Source: Stomorhina lunata
Lineage: Eukaryota > Arthropoda > Insecta > Diptera > Rhiniidae
Reading direction: 5' to 3'
DNA: 64,000 bases
Assembly (NCBI GenBank): GCA_933228675.1
Contig: OW121743.1
Coordinates: 79,479,995-79,543,994, forward strand
Shown here: piece after piece, positions 47,196-60,785 of the stretch
How the letters are laid out: every line of letters begins with the position of its first letter
Position numbering within the stretch: position 1 is the stretch's first letter
The notes under the pieces: model-generated
The model's input: only the letters and a program-made list of their open reading frames with translations
Told to the model about the DNA's origin: nothing
Database searches by the model: none
Translations under genes and position numbers: made by a program

Positions 47196-48167
47196 ATCAA
47201 AATTATTTTCTCGTTGTTACTACGAATACACACCTTTAAGAAACCTAGACTCACGGTATTTCCGTCAGAAAACCAAACTATATTTCTGAAGACAAGCGAA
47301 ATATTTTCAAAAATTTATTTAGAAAAACTGGAATTTAAAGAATCTGATGATCATGGTTTATATCCCTACTTAAGTTTTTTAAATTATGTTTTTGTATTTC
47401 GAAAATATGTATGTATTAATGTCTAACTCATATCTAAATCCGCTTAGAATTTTATATACACATTTCCCTTCCAAGCAACAGGATTTAGCTTAAATTAGTT
47501 CCTACTGTTTTAAAACAACTTTTTTTCCTCCCAGAATGTTTTATTATGATAGCAAACTGATCCTTGTAACAAATCCTTAGAGCCTACACATCAGATGTAA
47601 ATGTATTAGTCCATTTAAAAAACTTTCCTCTTGTTTCCGTTTAAATTGTTTCTGTCTAACATTTTCTCAAACTGCAAGTGAGTGAGTGTTGGTGAGTAGT
47701 AGTAGCCTTATTTATCTAACACACAGTAAAGCAAATACATACTTATATATTTCTAAGTAAATAGATGTTAGGAAGACTCTGGCTTTTGTTTAGATTTATA
47801 TTGTTATTAAAATACAATTTTCTATGATTTATAAATTATGTTGCTTATTAAACAAGAAACGCAATATTTTGAAAATTCTACGCAGTTGTCGGCAAAACGT
47901 CACAGAAAAACACAAGATATTATTTTTTATTTATTTAGCTAAAAATAAATGTTGTTATTTATTTTGTACATTTTTGAACAATATTGAACTGAGCTATTGT
48001 TCAGCAACAAATATGTTTTGCTTTTGGGAAATTTTGTTTAACTGAAATATAGTAGATATCACTTCTATGTCGAAATATTGTCAGTAGCATAACCTCATGT
48101 CAGATATTTTTATTTACTAGTTTTAGTTTTCACTCAAATGATTTTATGTTGCACAATGTGTCTAATT
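47196..48167. other. Spacer, no gene seen
   Basis: Two open frames (47214-47426 and 47824-48045) have no recognised similarity. No RNA gene or transposon end found. Confidence 0.5.
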
Positions 48168-49988
48168 AGTTTTCTTCTAGTTCTTGTCTAGTTCTGTTCT
48201 AGTTCTGTTCTAGTTCTGTTCTAGTTCTGTTCTAGTTCTGTTCTAGTTCTGTTCTAGTTCTGTTCTAGTTCTGTTCTAGTTCTGTTCTAGTTCTGTTCTA
48301 GTTCTGTTCTAGTTCTGTTCTAGTTCTGTTCTAGTTCTGTTCTAGTTCTGTTCTAGTTCTGTTCTAGTTCTGTTCTAGTTCTGTTCTAGTTCTGTTCTAG
48401 TTCTGTTCTAGTTCTGTTCTAGTTCTGTTCTAGTTCTGTTCTAGTTCTGTTCTAGTTCTGTTCTAGTTCTGTTCTAGTTCTGTTCTAGTTCTGTTCTAGT
48501 TCTGTTCTAGTTCTGTTCTAGTTCTGTTCTAGTTCTGTTCTAGTTCTGTTCTAGTTCTGTTCTAGTTCTGTTCTAGTTCTGTTCTAGTTCTGTTCTAGTT
48601 CTGTTCTAGTTCTGTTCTAGTTCTGTTCTAGTTCTGTTCTAGTTCTGTTCTAGTTCTGTTCTAGTTCTGTTCTAGTTCTGTTCTAGTTCTGTTCTAGTTC
48701 TGTTCTAGTTCTGTTCTAGTTCTGTTCTAGTTCTGTTCTAGTTCTGTTCTAGTTCTGTTCTAGTTCTGTTCTAGTTCTGTTCTAGTTCTGTTCTAGTTCT
48801 GTTCTAGTTCTGTTCTAGTTCTGTTCTAGTTCTGTTCTAGTTCTGTTCTAGTTCTGTTCTAGTTCTGTTCTAGTTCTGTTCTAGTTCTGTTCTAGTTCTG
48901 TTCTAGTTCTGTTCTAGTTCTGTTCTAGTTCTGTTCTAGTTCTGTTCTAGTTCTGTTCTAGTTCTGTTCTAGTTCTGTTCTAGTTCTGTTCTAGTTCTGT
49001 TCTAGTTCTGTTCTAGTTCTGTTCTAGTTCTGTTCTAGTTCTGTTCTAGTTCTGTTCTAGTTCTGTTCTAGTTCTGTTCTAGTTCTGTTCTGTTCTAGTT
49101 CTGTTCTAGTTCTGTTCTAGTTCTGTTCTAGTTCTGTTCTAGTTCTGTTCTAGTTCTGTTCTAGTTCTGTTCTAGTTCTGTTCTAGTTCTGTTCTAGTTC
49201 TGTTCTAGTTCTGTTCTAGTTCTGTTCTAGTTCTGTTCTAGTTCTGTTCTAGTTCTGTTCTAGTTCTGTTCTAGTTCTGTTCTAGTTCTGTTCTAGTTCT
49301 GTTCTAGTTCTGTTCTAGTTCTGTTCTAGTTCTGTTCTAGTTCTGTTCTAGTTCTGTTCTAGTTCTGTTCTAGTTCTGTTCTAGTTCTGTTCTAGTTCTG
49401 TTCTAGTTCTGTTCTAGTTCTGTTCTAGTTCTGTTCTAGTTCTGTTCTAGTTCTGTTCTAGTTCTGTTCTAGTTCTGTTCTAGTTCTGTTCTAGTTCTGT
49501 TCTAGTTCTGTTCTAGTTCTGTTCTAGTTCTGTTCTAGTTCTGTTCTAGTTCTGTTCCAGTTCTGTTCTAGTTCTGTTCTAGTTCTGTTCTAGTTCTGTT
49601 CTAGTTCTGTTGTAGTTCTTTTCTAGTTCTGTTCTAGTTCTGTTCTAGTTCTGTTCTAGTTCTGTTCTAGTTCTGTTCTAGTTCTGTTCTAGTTCTGTTC
49701 TAGTTCTGTTCTAGTTCTGTTCTAGTTCTGTTCCAGTTCTGTTCTAGTTCTGTTCTAGTTCTGTTCTAGTTCTGTTCTAGTTCTGTTCTATTTCTGTTCT
49801 AGTTCTGTTCTAGTTCTGTTCTAGTTCTGTTCTAGTTCTGTTCTAGTTCTGCTCTAGTTCTGTTCTAGTTCTGTTCTATTTCTGTTCTAGTTCTGTTCTA
49901 GTTCTGTTCTAGTTCTGTTCTAGTTCTGTTCTAGTTCTGTTCTGTTGTAGTTCTTTCCTAGTTCTTTTCTAGTTCACTTCTGTTCCAC
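48168..49988 (+). repeat. J11 tandem array, forward
   Basis: About 165 units of the 11-mer GTTCTAGTTCT, almost perfect over more than 1.4 kb. A single phase slip occurs near 49087 (an extra 6 bases, GTTCTG). Scattered single changes (CTATTTC, CCAG, TGTAG) increase after 49550. Both ends fade into variant units. Confidence 0.98.
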
Positions 49989-51689
49989 TGTGGGTATATT
50001 TTTGTTTTAAAACTTCATGATACCTGTTTCAGAGGTAAAAGAAAACATTTTTTTTTTCGAAATTATTTACAACAGACTCGCATCTACTACTAATACTCTA
50101 GCACTTACCTTAAGCTCTCTGTTCTAGCCTTAGCTTTTGTTGTTTTCCAGAGTATCTATGACAAAGTGCTGGAGTATTGGTGTTATTGGCAGGTGCGCGT
50201 ACGTGTTTTTTGAGTTTCTGTGTTTGTGCTGAAGTTAAAGTGTGTTTGTATTTATTTGACGTTGAAATTTGAATACAGCTCAATACAAGTTTAATATGGC
50301 TGTGCTTATATGTAGGTAAGCTCAGGTGCTATGTTGTTGCTCGGTGTATGGCTGGTTTCACTTCACTTCATTTCACCTTTGTGTTTATTTTCCTTTTATT
50401 TATTCACTTGGAATTTATATTTTTCGTTTTTTTCTTTCTTTGTTTCTTTAAAAAAATATTTTTATTTATAAATTTTAAGGATTTTTTTTTTCGTTTAAAA
50501 AATTTACATATAATTGTTGTTATAATTTTTATGGTATTTTTCTTGTTTTTATTGTTTTTTGCTTTAAAAGTTTTCCCTTATAAAAATTTTGTTTTTAGTA
50601 TCTACTTTTAGGGTTTTTTTTAATTTTTTTGGGTGAAAATTTTCTTTGTGAATTTTATGTGAATTGCTTCACGCTTATTTTGTTCAAAAACTTTAGTTTA
50701 TCTGCAATAAAATTTAAAAGCAAAAAAATATATATTAACCAAAGCTACTGTTTTTTTTTTGTTGTTAAAATGGTAAATTTTTTACAAAGTACTGGTCACA
50801 TTTTGGCTGGTTTTAACGACCAGTTTTATCATCTAAATCATTAAGTAAATAATACATAAAAAAGTTAAAAAGTACTATTTACCTTAAAAAGGTCATAAAA
50901 GTAAAAACATACAAAAAAAATAAAATCCATTTTCAGTAAAAAAGTTTCCAAGTCAATATAAAACAACACTGTGCTACAAAAGCTAAGTTGGAATGTTCGA
51001 CAAATTAACAAATTCAGCTGTTCATTACTTCTTTGATCTGCGCATTTTAATCGAATATTTCTAATTATTTGCTTCAATAGTTATAAACACACATAACTTT
51101 TACACAACTAATTCTAAATCGTTAACCAAAATGCAGTTAAATATTTAACTCAAAAAAAAAAAGAAATCATGTAATACTAGAAAATTCATCACTATTAAAT
51201 AGCAATTCACTTAAATACATTTTGTAAATAAGCAGCCGTAAAATAAAACTATTTTGTATAAAAGCCCTTTCATCCTTTTATATAAAATGCCAATAACATC
51301 CTTTTGAAACAGCCAATAGAAAATCAACGAACACTCGTTTATTGAACGAGTTGAGTGCGTAAGCATTTACATGAATAAGTTAACAACAACACAAACACAT
51401 TTTATCATATACATACATACATGGCCATCGACTCACGTACTCAGATAAACTTACATACAGATATGAGTTTCTATATACAAACACTCATACATAGAAGCTA
51501 ATGCTCAACCATTTATTAGGGAAAACTAATTGAATGTGAAACATTTAAATGATGATTTAACAACTAACCAACATTTTCAATAGAAACTAAATGTTTTGTT
51601 TGAGTGTTAGAAAAGTGGCAGCAGAAGTTGATTATAAGGACCATTGTTTGCGAATATGATAAGGGTAGTTCCAAGAAATTTTCATACTA
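49989..51689. other. Spacer between the inverted J11 arrays
   Basis: About 1.7 kb of unique DNA that would be the loop if the two arrays paired. A higher-GC patch lies at 50080-50230. Open frames at 50348-50611, 50629-50844 and 50865-51077 (minus) are Phe/Leu/Ile-rich without motifs. A short CATA repeat lies at 51407-51421. Confidence 0.5.
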
Positions 51690-54066
51690 AAGCAATACCA
51701 GAAGAATAATAAAACAGAACAAAATTAGAACATAACTAGAATAATCCTAGAACAGTACTACAACAGAACTAGAACAGAACTAGAACAGAACTAGACAGAA
51801 CTAGAACAGAACTAGAACAGAACTAGAACAGAACTAGAACAGAACTAGAACAGAACTAGAACAGAACTAGAACAGAACTAGAACAGAACTAGAACAGAAC
51901 TAGAACAGAACTAGAACAGAACTAGAACAAAACTAGAACAGAACTAGAACAGAACTAGAACAGAACTAGAACAGAACTAGAACAGAACTAGAACAGAACT
52001 AGAACAGAACTAGAACAGAACTAGAACAGAACTAGAACAGAACTAGAACAGAACTAGAACAGAACTAGAACAGAACTAGAACAGAACTAGAACAGAACTA
52101 GAACAGAACTAGAACAGAACTAGAACAGAACTAGAACAGAACTAGAACAGAACTAGAACAGAACTAGAACAGAACTAGAACAGAACTAGAACAGAACTAG
52201 AACAGAACTAGAACAGAACTAGAACAGAACTAGAACAGAACTAGAACAGAACTAGAACAGAACTAGAACAGAACTAGAACAGAACTAGAACAGAACTAGA
52301 ACAGAACTAGAACAGAACTAGAACAGAACTAGAACAGAACTAGAACAGAACTAGAACAGAACTAGAACAGAACTAGAACAGAACTAGAACAGAACTAGAA
52401 CAGAACTAGAACAGAACTAGAACAGAACTAGAACAGAACTAGAACAGAACTAGAACAGAACTAGAACAGAACTAGAACAGAACTAGAACAGAACTAGAAC
52501 AGAACTAGAACAGAACTAGAACAGAACTAGAACAGAACTAGAACAGAACTAGAACAGAACTAGAACAGAACTAGAACAGAACTAGAACAGAACTAGAACA
52601 GAACTAGAACAGAACTAGAACAGAACTAGAACAGAACTAGAACAGAACTAGAACAGAACTAGAACAGAACTAGAACAGAACTAGAACAGAAGTAGAACAG
52701 AACTAGAACAGAACTAGAACAGAACTAGAACAGAACTAAAACAGAACTAGAACAGAACTAGAACAGAACTAGAACAGAACTAGAACAGAACTAGAACAGA
52801 ACTAGAACAGAACTAGAACAGAACTAGAACAGAACTAGAACAGAACTAGAACAGAACTAGAACAGAACTAGAACAGAACTAGAACAGAACTAGAACAGAA
52901 CTAGAACAGAACTAGAACAGAACTAGAACAGAACTAGAACAGAACTAGAACAGAACTAGAACAGAACTAGAACAGAACTAGAACAGAACTAGAACAGAAC
53001 TAGAACAGAACTAGAACAGAACTAGAACAGAACTAGAACAGAACTAGAACAGAACTAGAACAGAACTAGAACAGAACTAGAACAGAACTAGAACAGAACT
53101 AGAACAGAACTAGAACAGAACTAGAACAGAACTAGAACAGAACTAGAACAGAACTAGAACAGAACTAGAACAGAACTAGAACAGAACTAGAACAGAACTA
53201 GAACAGAACTAGAACAGAACTAGAACAGAACTAGAACAGAACTAGAACAGAACTAGAACAGAACTAGAACAGAACTAGAACAGAACTAGAACAGAACTAG
53301 AACAGAACTAGAACAGAACTAGAACAGAACTAGAACAGAACTAGAACAGAACTAGAACAGAACTAGAACAGAACTAGAACAGAACTAGAACAGAACTAGA
53401 ACAGAACTAGAACAGAACTAGAACAGAACTAGAACAGAACTAGAACAGAACTAGAACAGAACTAGAACAGAACTAGAACAGAACTAGAACAGAACTAGAA
53501 CAGAACTAGAACAGAACTAGAACAGAACTAGAACAGAACTAGAACAGAACTAGAACAGAACTAGAACAGAACTAGAACAGAACTAGAACAGAACTAGAAC
53601 AGAACTAGAACAGAACTAGAACAGAACTAGAACAGAACTAGAACAGAACTAGAACAGAACTAGAACAGAACTAGAACAGAACTAGAACAGAACTAGAACA
53701 GAACTAGAACAGAACTAGAACAGAACTAGAACAGAACTAGAACAGAACTAGAACAGAACTAGAACAGAACTAGAACAGAACTAGAACAGAACTAGAACAG
53801 AACTAGAACAGAACTAGAACAGAACTAGAACAGAACTAGAACAGAACTAGAACAGAACTAGAACAGAACTAGAACAGAACTAGAACAGAACTAGAACAGA
53901 ACTAGAACAGAACTAGAACAGAACTAGAACAGAACTAGAACAGAACTAGAACAGAACTAGAACAGAACTAGAACAGAACTAGAACAGAACTAGAACAGAA
54001 CTAGAACAGAACTAGAACAGAACTAGAACAGAACTAGAACAGAACTAGAACAGAACAGAACTAAAA
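51690..54066 (-). repeat. J11 tandem array, inverted
   Basis: About 210 units of AGAACTAGAAC, the exact reverse complement of the array at 48168-49988. Only a handful of changes occur in more than 2 kb (for example near 51928, 52690 and 52738). There is a missing-base slip near 51793 and an edge slip near 54050. The left edge is degenerate from 51690 to 51760. Confidence 0.98.
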
Positions 54067-54548
54067 CTCTACATCAAACAAATATAAAATAACCCCCTTT
54101 GTAACTAATTTATTTCTTTGAATCCCTGATAACATGTCCTTGGAAGTACAAATAAATTGTTCTTAACTCTAACTATCCTTCCCATATGTCTTTCTTAGTT
54201 ACATGAATTATTTGAAATTATTCGAACAATAGCACTCAAGGGAATATAAATTTAGTACGTGATTCATTCGACAATAGATCCAAGAATGTAAAGACTTTAA
54301 GAATCTTCGAAAGTATTTTCAGGATATGAAATCAAAAAAAAACTCTTGCATGTTAAGAGTAAATATTATTTTTCAATTAAAGGCAATAAATCATTTTGGC
54401 CAACGATTTAATTAAGATACGAAAACATTACGAGTAATTAAACAAGTATTTCTTGGAAAAGTTATAATCATTTTAAATAATGTTTAAAGCTATTTTAGAA
54501 CATTTAAATGTATTTTAGCTAATTAAACTTATCTAAGCATCAAAGGCG
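54067..54548. other. Spacer, no gene seen
   Basis: Unique AT-rich sequence between the J11 and L12 arrays; nothing recognised. Confidence 0.55.
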
Positions 54549-54912
54549 CTGATATAGATACTGATGCTAGTACTGATAGTGATTTCAATACTGATACTAA
54601 TGCTGATACTTATACTGACACTTATACGGGAACTAACACCGATACCGATACTACTACCAAAACTGATGCAAATACTGATACTAATATTGATTCCTATACT
54701 TATACTGATAATAATATAGATACTAATGTCGATACTGATACTAATATCTATACTAATGCAAATGCTGATAATAGTACTGGTACTAATACTAGTACTGATA
54801 TGTATTTCTGATTGTATTACTAATAATGATACTTACACTGATACTTATATGATATTTACTAATAATATTAATACTGACACTTATACTAATATTAACACTG
54901 CTACTTATATTC
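54549..54912 (-). repeat. L12 array, short inverted copy
   Basis: Diverged 6/12-bp repeat of GATACT/AATACT (as in ACTGATACTAATACTGAT), the reverse complement of the array at 55676-56835. One frame reads as alternating Asp/Asn and Thr. Confidence 0.9.
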
Positions 54913-55675
54913 TATGCTCCCACTCTATAATTGATGTTTCTTTCCAATCACTGCTTCCTGTTTTCATTTCCCAAATATTTGTATGTATTTATAGTTTCAG
55001 AAACATGGACGAAAACATACAAAAATGTAACATATTTCCATTATTGTTCGCATCACTTATCGCAATTACTGAAGCCTATTAATTTGCCATATCCGCAGAC
55101 CAATTCTGGTTTAATCACTGGAACTAATGTCACAGAATAAATTAGCGAAAAAAACCAAAAGATAAAGTAAAAGAAAATATAATAAGCAAACTTTTTAAGG
55201 AACTTGTGGTTTTTTTGTTATTTTCAAAAAAAAAAAAAAACAAATTAATTTTAATTTACTTAATGCGTTATTATCCAGGTCAGAATAAAAAATTTAAATT
55301 TTTTTAATAATAATAAAAATGTCCATAAAATTTCAATTTACTAATTATCCCCCGTTGCGATATATTCCAAATTATTTACTCATTTTCACAATTATTTACA
55401 GTGTCAATTAAACTTTAATGTTAAAATTGCTTGCAGTTGCATATACTTAAGCAGTAATAAAAAATTATTTTTAATAGAATTATTTTTAATGACTTTACAC
55501 AATAAAGCGCACTTTATATGACATTATTTTGCAAGGAAAAACAAAAGGAAATGGAACACGAATGACTGCGATGCGTTAAAACAAGGAGTCAAGCGTAAAT
55601 AGTCCAACTCACAGAGTAGAATAAGCAAACTCATGCATATATGACAAGTCGAGACAGCTACAGAATCTTAACTCT
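54913..55675. other. Spacer between the inverted L12 arrays
   Basis: Unique DNA of about 760 bp. A frame starting in the array runs to 55082 but has no recognised domain. A 14-base A run lies near 55228. Confidence 0.5.
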
Positions 55676-56835
55676 AAGTATTAGTGTTAGTCCAAGTACA
55701 TATCATCATCACTATTAGCATAGGTATTAGTATAAGTGTTAGTGTTAGTTTCAGTATGTCCGAATTAGTATCGGTATTATTACCAGTATTAGAGTTTATA
55801 TTAGTATTATTATCCGTATTAGTACCAGTAAACGTATCAATATTAGTATCAGTAAAAGTATCAGTATTAGCATCAGTATTAGTATCAGTACTAGTATCAG
55901 TATTAGTATCAGTATAAGCATAAGTATCAATATACATAAGTATCAGTACTAATATCTACATTACTATCAGTATAAATATTAGTATTAGTATCAGTATAAG
56001 TATCAGTATTAGTATCAGTATTAGTATCAGCATTAGTATCAGTGTTAGTATCAGAATTAGTATCATTATTAGTATCAATAAAAGTATAAGTATCAGTTTA
56101 AGTCTAAAAATTAGTATCAGTATTAGTATCAGTATAAGAATCAGTATTAGCATCAGTATAAGTATCAGTAAAAGTATCAGTATTAGTATCAGAATAAGAA
56201 TCAATATTAGTCAGTATTAGTATGAGTATTAGTATGAGTATTAGTATCAGTATTAGTATCATTATTTGTATCAATATAAGTACCAGTATAAGTATAAGTA
56301 TAAGTCTAAACATTAGTATCAGTATTAGTATCAGCAAAAGTATAAGTATTAGTACCGGTATTAACATCAGTATTAGTATCATTATTAGTATCAATATAAG
56401 TATAAGTAACAGTATAAGTATAAACATTAGTATTAGTATCAGTATAAGTATCAGTATTACTATCGCATCAGTATTAATATCAGTATTAGTATAAGTATTA
56501 ATATCAGTACTAGTATCAGTATTAGTATCAGTATTGGCATCAGTATTGACATCAGTATTAGTATCAGAAAAAGTATTAGTATTAGCGTCAGTAATAGTAT
56601 CAGTATTAGTATCAGTATAAGTATCAATATTAGTATCAGTATTAGTATCAGTATTAGTATCAGTATTAGTATCAGTATTAGTATCAGTATAAGTACTAGC
56701 AAAAGTATCAGTATAAGTATCAGTATTTATATCAGAATTAGTACCAGTATCAGTAAAAGTATTGGTATCAGTATTAGAATCAGTATTAGTATCATATTAG
56801 TATCAGTATTAGTATCATTACTTACATCAGTATGG
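55676..56835 (+). repeat. L12 array
   Basis: About 97 imperfect units of the 12-mer AGTATTAGTATC, really a 6-mer AGTATN with alternating T/C. It generates overlapping repeat frames on both strands (Leu/Ile-rich and Ser/Ile-rich), which are not genes. Confidence 0.95.
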
Positions 56836-56847
56836 AATAGGTACAGA

Positions 56848-57744
56848 TTAGTCTGTGTATTAGGTTATTTCTTAGAACGTTTTTAAGTCTTAGTCTAATT
56901 CTTATTCTATGTCTTAGCCTATGTCTTAGTCTATGTCTCAGTCTATGTCTTAGTCTATGTCTTAGTCTATGTCTTAGTCTATGTCTTAGTCTATGTCTTA
57001 GTCTATGTCTTAGTCTATGTCTTAGTCTATGTCTTAGTCTATGTCTTAGTCTATGTCTTAGTCTATGTCTTAGTCTATGTCTTAGTCTATGTCTTAGTCT
57101 ATGTCTTAGTCTATGTCTTAGTCTATGTCTTAGTCTATGTCTTAGTCTATGTCTTAGTCTATGTCTTAGTCTATGTCTTAGTCTATGTCTTAGTCTATGT
57201 CTTAGTCTATGTCTTCGTCTATGTCTTCGTCTATGTCTTAGTCTATGTCTTAGTCTATGTCTTAGTCTATGTCTTAGTCTATGTCTTAGTCTATGTCTTA
57301 GTCTATGTCTTAGCCTATGTCTTAGTCTATGTCTTAGTCTATGTCTTAGTCTATGTCTTAGTCTATGTCTTAGTCTATGTCTTAGTCTATGTCTTAGTCT
57401 ATGTCTTAGTCTATGTCTTAGTCTATGTCTTAGTCTATGTCTTAGTCTATGTCTTAGTCTATGTCTTAGTCTATGTCTTAGTCTATGTCTTAGTCTATGT
57501 CTTAGTCTATGTCTTAGTCTATGTCTAAGTCTATGTCTTAGTCTATGTCTTAGTCTATGTCTTAATTTATGTCTTAGTATACGTCTTAGTCTATGTCTTA
57601 GTCTATGTCTTAGTATATGTCTTAGTCTATGTCTTAGCCTATGTCTTAGTCTATGCCTTAGTCTATGTCTTAGTTTATGTCTTAGTATATGTCTTAGTCT
57701 ATGTTTTAGTCTATGTCTTAGTCCATGTCTTAGTCTATGTCTTT
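56848..57744 (+). repeat. K12 array 1
   Basis: About 74 units of the 12-mer TTAGTCTATGTC, near-perfect from 56930 to 57560, with variants (TTCGTC, TTAGCC, TATACG) toward the right. It starts within about 15 bases of the L12 array end. One reverse frame has no stop and encodes a His-Arg-Leu-Arg polymer from 57814 down to 56822, without an ATG start. Confidence 0.97.
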
Positions 57745-58614
57745 GAGAGTAATCAAGTGTTAAAACATTACTTACATAGAATATAATATTTTCATCACTT
57801 AAATTGTCTTCCAAATAAATAATTCAAAAAGACATCAATATTTTTATCTAAAACTTTCTACAACAAAAGTTTTTTATTCAGAACTTTCAAAGCTGCTACT
57901 TACTCGCATATCAAATTTTATGACAGGAGTCAACAAATGATGACATTTCTATTTATAAATAAACTGCTTATGCTTATGATATAAAAAAAAAAGTTTTGCT
58001 GAATTTTATATTCAAAAACAAAATAAATGTCTAATTGTCGAAGTTGGAAACAAACAGCAGGAGTGGAAAACAAGTACATATTGGCAGAGAGATTTCATAT
58101 GTGAATAAATTTTTTTCATTATTAACAAATTTATACAAAAACATATTTTTGCACTCCGATAAACATTTGTATGAACGACATTGTAGAAAAGAGCTGATGA
58201 ATTTCAGAAGAATTGTTTGAGTTTTTAATTAAAATTTGTTTTTCGGTTTTTTATTTCAGACGTAAGTGAAAACTGAATAAAAACATTTATGTACGGGCAA
58301 AAAAAAAAACAAAAGAGAAAGAACAGTATGTTAATTAATTTTAATACAACAAAAATAAAGAAGGGAACATTAACATACAAGTACTTTTTTTATAAATACA
58401 TACAAAATTTATACAAATTTTATATAAAATGTAAGAATAATATTTATGTGAGTATGAATTTTGTAGTAATGAAGTCAGCGGAACATTTGAGGTTGAGGGT
58501 ATGAGTGATTTAATTTTCATTTTATTTTAAATTATCCATACGCCACCATCCACCTCATTTATCAGTCACTTATACCACCAGAGCACATTGGTACAGGAAA
58601 AACTATTAAATATT
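57745..58614. other. Spacer between K12 arrays 1 and 2
   Basis: Open frames at 58035-58220 and 58289-58504 are Lys/Asn-rich without recognised motifs. Confidence 0.5.
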
Positions 58615-59930
58615 TTAGTACGTGCCTTATCGTATGTCTTAGTCTACGTCAAAGTCTATGTCTTAGTTAGTCTATGTCTTAGTTAGTCTATGTCTTTGTC
58701 TATATCTTAGTCTGTATCTTAGTCTATGTCTTAGTCTATGTCTTAGTCTATGTCTTAGTCTATGTCTTAGTCTATGTCTTAGTCTATGTCTTAGTCTATG
58801 TCTTAGTCTATGTCTTAGTCTATGTCTTAGTCTATGTCTTAGTCTATGTCTTAGTCTATGTCTTAGTCTATGTCTTAGTCTATGTCTTAGTCTATGTCTT
58901 AGTCTATGTCTTAGTCTATGTCTTAGTCTATGTCTTAGTCTATGTCTTAGTCTATGTCTTAGTCTATGTCTTAGTCTATGTCTTAGTCTATGTCTTAGTC
59001 TATGTCTTAGTCTATGTCTTAGTCTATGTCTTAGTCTATGTCTTAGTCTATGTCTTAGTCTATGTCTTAGTCTATGTCTTAGTCTATGTCTTAGTCTATG
59101 TCTTAGTCTATGTCTTAATCTATGTCTTAGTCTATGTCTTTGTTTATATCTTAGTCTACATCTTAGTCTATGTCTTAGTCTATGTCTTAGTATATGTCTT
59201 AGTCTATGCCTTAGTCTATGCTTAGTCTATGCTTAGTCTATGTCTTAGTCTATGTCTTAGTCTATGTCTTAGTCTATGTCTTAGTCTATGTCTTAGTCTA
59301 TGTCTTAGTCTATATCTTAGTCTATGTATTAGTCTATGTCTTAGTCTATGTCTTAGTCTATGTCTTAGTCTATGTCTTAGTCTATGTCTTAGTCTATGTC
59401 TTAGTCTATGTCTTAGTCTATGTCTTAGTCTATGTCTTAGTCTATGTCTTAGTCTTTATCTTAGTCTATATCTTAGTCTATGTCTTAGTCTATGTCTTAG
59501 TCTATGTCTTAGTCTATGTCTTAGTCTATGTCTTAGTCTATGTTTTAGTCTATGTCTTAGTCTATGTCTTAGTCTATGTCTTAGTCTATGTCTTGGTCTA
59601 TGTGTTAGGCTATGTGTTAGTCTATGTGTTAGTCTATGTCTAAGTTTATGTCTTAGTACATGTCTTAGTTTATGTCTTAGTCTATGTCTTAGTCTATGTC
59701 TTAGTCTATGTCTTAGTCTATTTTTTAGTCTATGTCTTCGTCTATGTCTTAGTCTATGTCTTCGTCTATGTCTTAGTCTATGTCTTAGTCTATGTCTTAG
59801 TCTATGTCTTAGTCTATGTCTTAGTCTATGTCTTAGTCTATTTCTTAATCTATGTCTTATTCTATATCTTAATCTATGTCTTTGTCTATGCGGTAGCCTA
59901 AGTTTTAGTTTTTCTTTTATTCTGTTACTA
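58615..59930 (+). repeat. K12 array 2
   Basis: About 109 units. It begins TTAGTACGTGCCTTATCG then TATGTCTTAGTCTACG, a leading edge shared with array 3. A small block near 59600-59640 has TATGTGTTAG units. Two plus-strand frames stay open through the repeat (Leu-Val-Tyr-Val and Leu-Ser-Leu-Cys polymers) and one minus frame does (His-Arg-Leu-Arg). Confidence 0.97.
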
Positions 59931-60785
59931 AATCTTATTTTTTTTAACAATGTATTTCTATATTTAAGCCCACTGTATATGAATGTAACTGAAGTGTGTT
60001 TGTATGTTGTTCATAGTGTTAACTGAACATGTGTGAGTTTTTTTTTTTTTTTTTTGTTTATTTTCATGAGAATGTGTTCGTGAATCTGTTGGCAATTAAG
60101 CTGCAATACAGCAGAAGTTTTATAATTTATGCATAGGGATCATGAGGGGAATATAAAAACAATTAGACTAATTTACAATTCTTTTTGTAAAATCTTTTTG
60201 GTGTTGATTTGTTCATTATAAATATGTTTGGTTGCAAGTATAAGCAAAGGACTGAGTGAGAATTTCTTTTGAGTAACAGATTTTTACAATTTATTTAAAA
60301 CATCAGAAGATTTTGACCATTGAACTAACCAGGAAGGTCTTTAAGGCTAATACAAAAAACTTTAAATACATAAAATTTCTAAAAACTTTAAAAATTTAGT
60401 CTCTAGAGAATTAATCCATTTGAGTCTGGAGCACTAGACCCTACACTTCTTTATCTCTATACATTTACCATTTTACTTTTGCATAATTATAATTCCCACC
60501 CCTCATTAAAAAGGAAGTAATGTTGCTTTATTTACTGTGAAATAATTTTCTGCTTTTTGAAAATTAGGTACAAATTAAAAATGCTAAATAGCAGCAACAA
60601 CATCAGTAATTCTAGTTGTAGTAAAGCCAAAGTAGTAAAAAATTTTACGACTTAGTTCATTTTATAATTTCCTGCAGGAAATTATGTGAACTTTCATTTG
60701 CAGTTTTTACTAGACAACTCTTTTCAGTCGATGTTAAGGATAAAAGAAGAAAATTAAATTTTTATGGATAATAAAAAACTTAACT
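59931..60785. other. Spacer, no gene seen
   Basis: Unique sequence with a ~17-base T run near 60039-60055. No RNA or protein gene recognised. Confidence 0.5.

Noticed and set aside
50151..50192. Possible 42-bp micro-exon between TTTTCCAG and CAG|GTGCGC
   Set aside because: Splice-like borders and an open 14-codon frame, but no partner exons and no recognisable peptide. A strong donor-like AAG|GTAAGT also lies on the opposite strand near 50109, so the signals are ambiguous.
55956..56702. Leu/Ile-rich and Ser/Ile-rich frames on both strands of the L12 array
   Set aside because: Overlapping frames on both strands with the repeat's period; composition artefact.
56822..57814. 330-codon minus-strand open frame rich in Arg and His
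   Set aside because: The frame is the K12 repeat read in its one stop-free reverse phase. Its start is a TTG and the short non-repeat ends have no recognisable domain, so it is not listed as a gene.
57770..57814. Possible first exon with a GTAAGT donor on the minus strand beside K12 array 1
   Set aside because: No ATG start, an upstream stop in frame and no downstream exon that could be identified.
59218..60026. Long plus-strand frames of Leu-Val-Tyr-Val and Leu-Ser-Leu-Cys type (also 61076-61873)
   Set aside because: Pure products of the 12-bp period; no unique coding part, no start context and no family.
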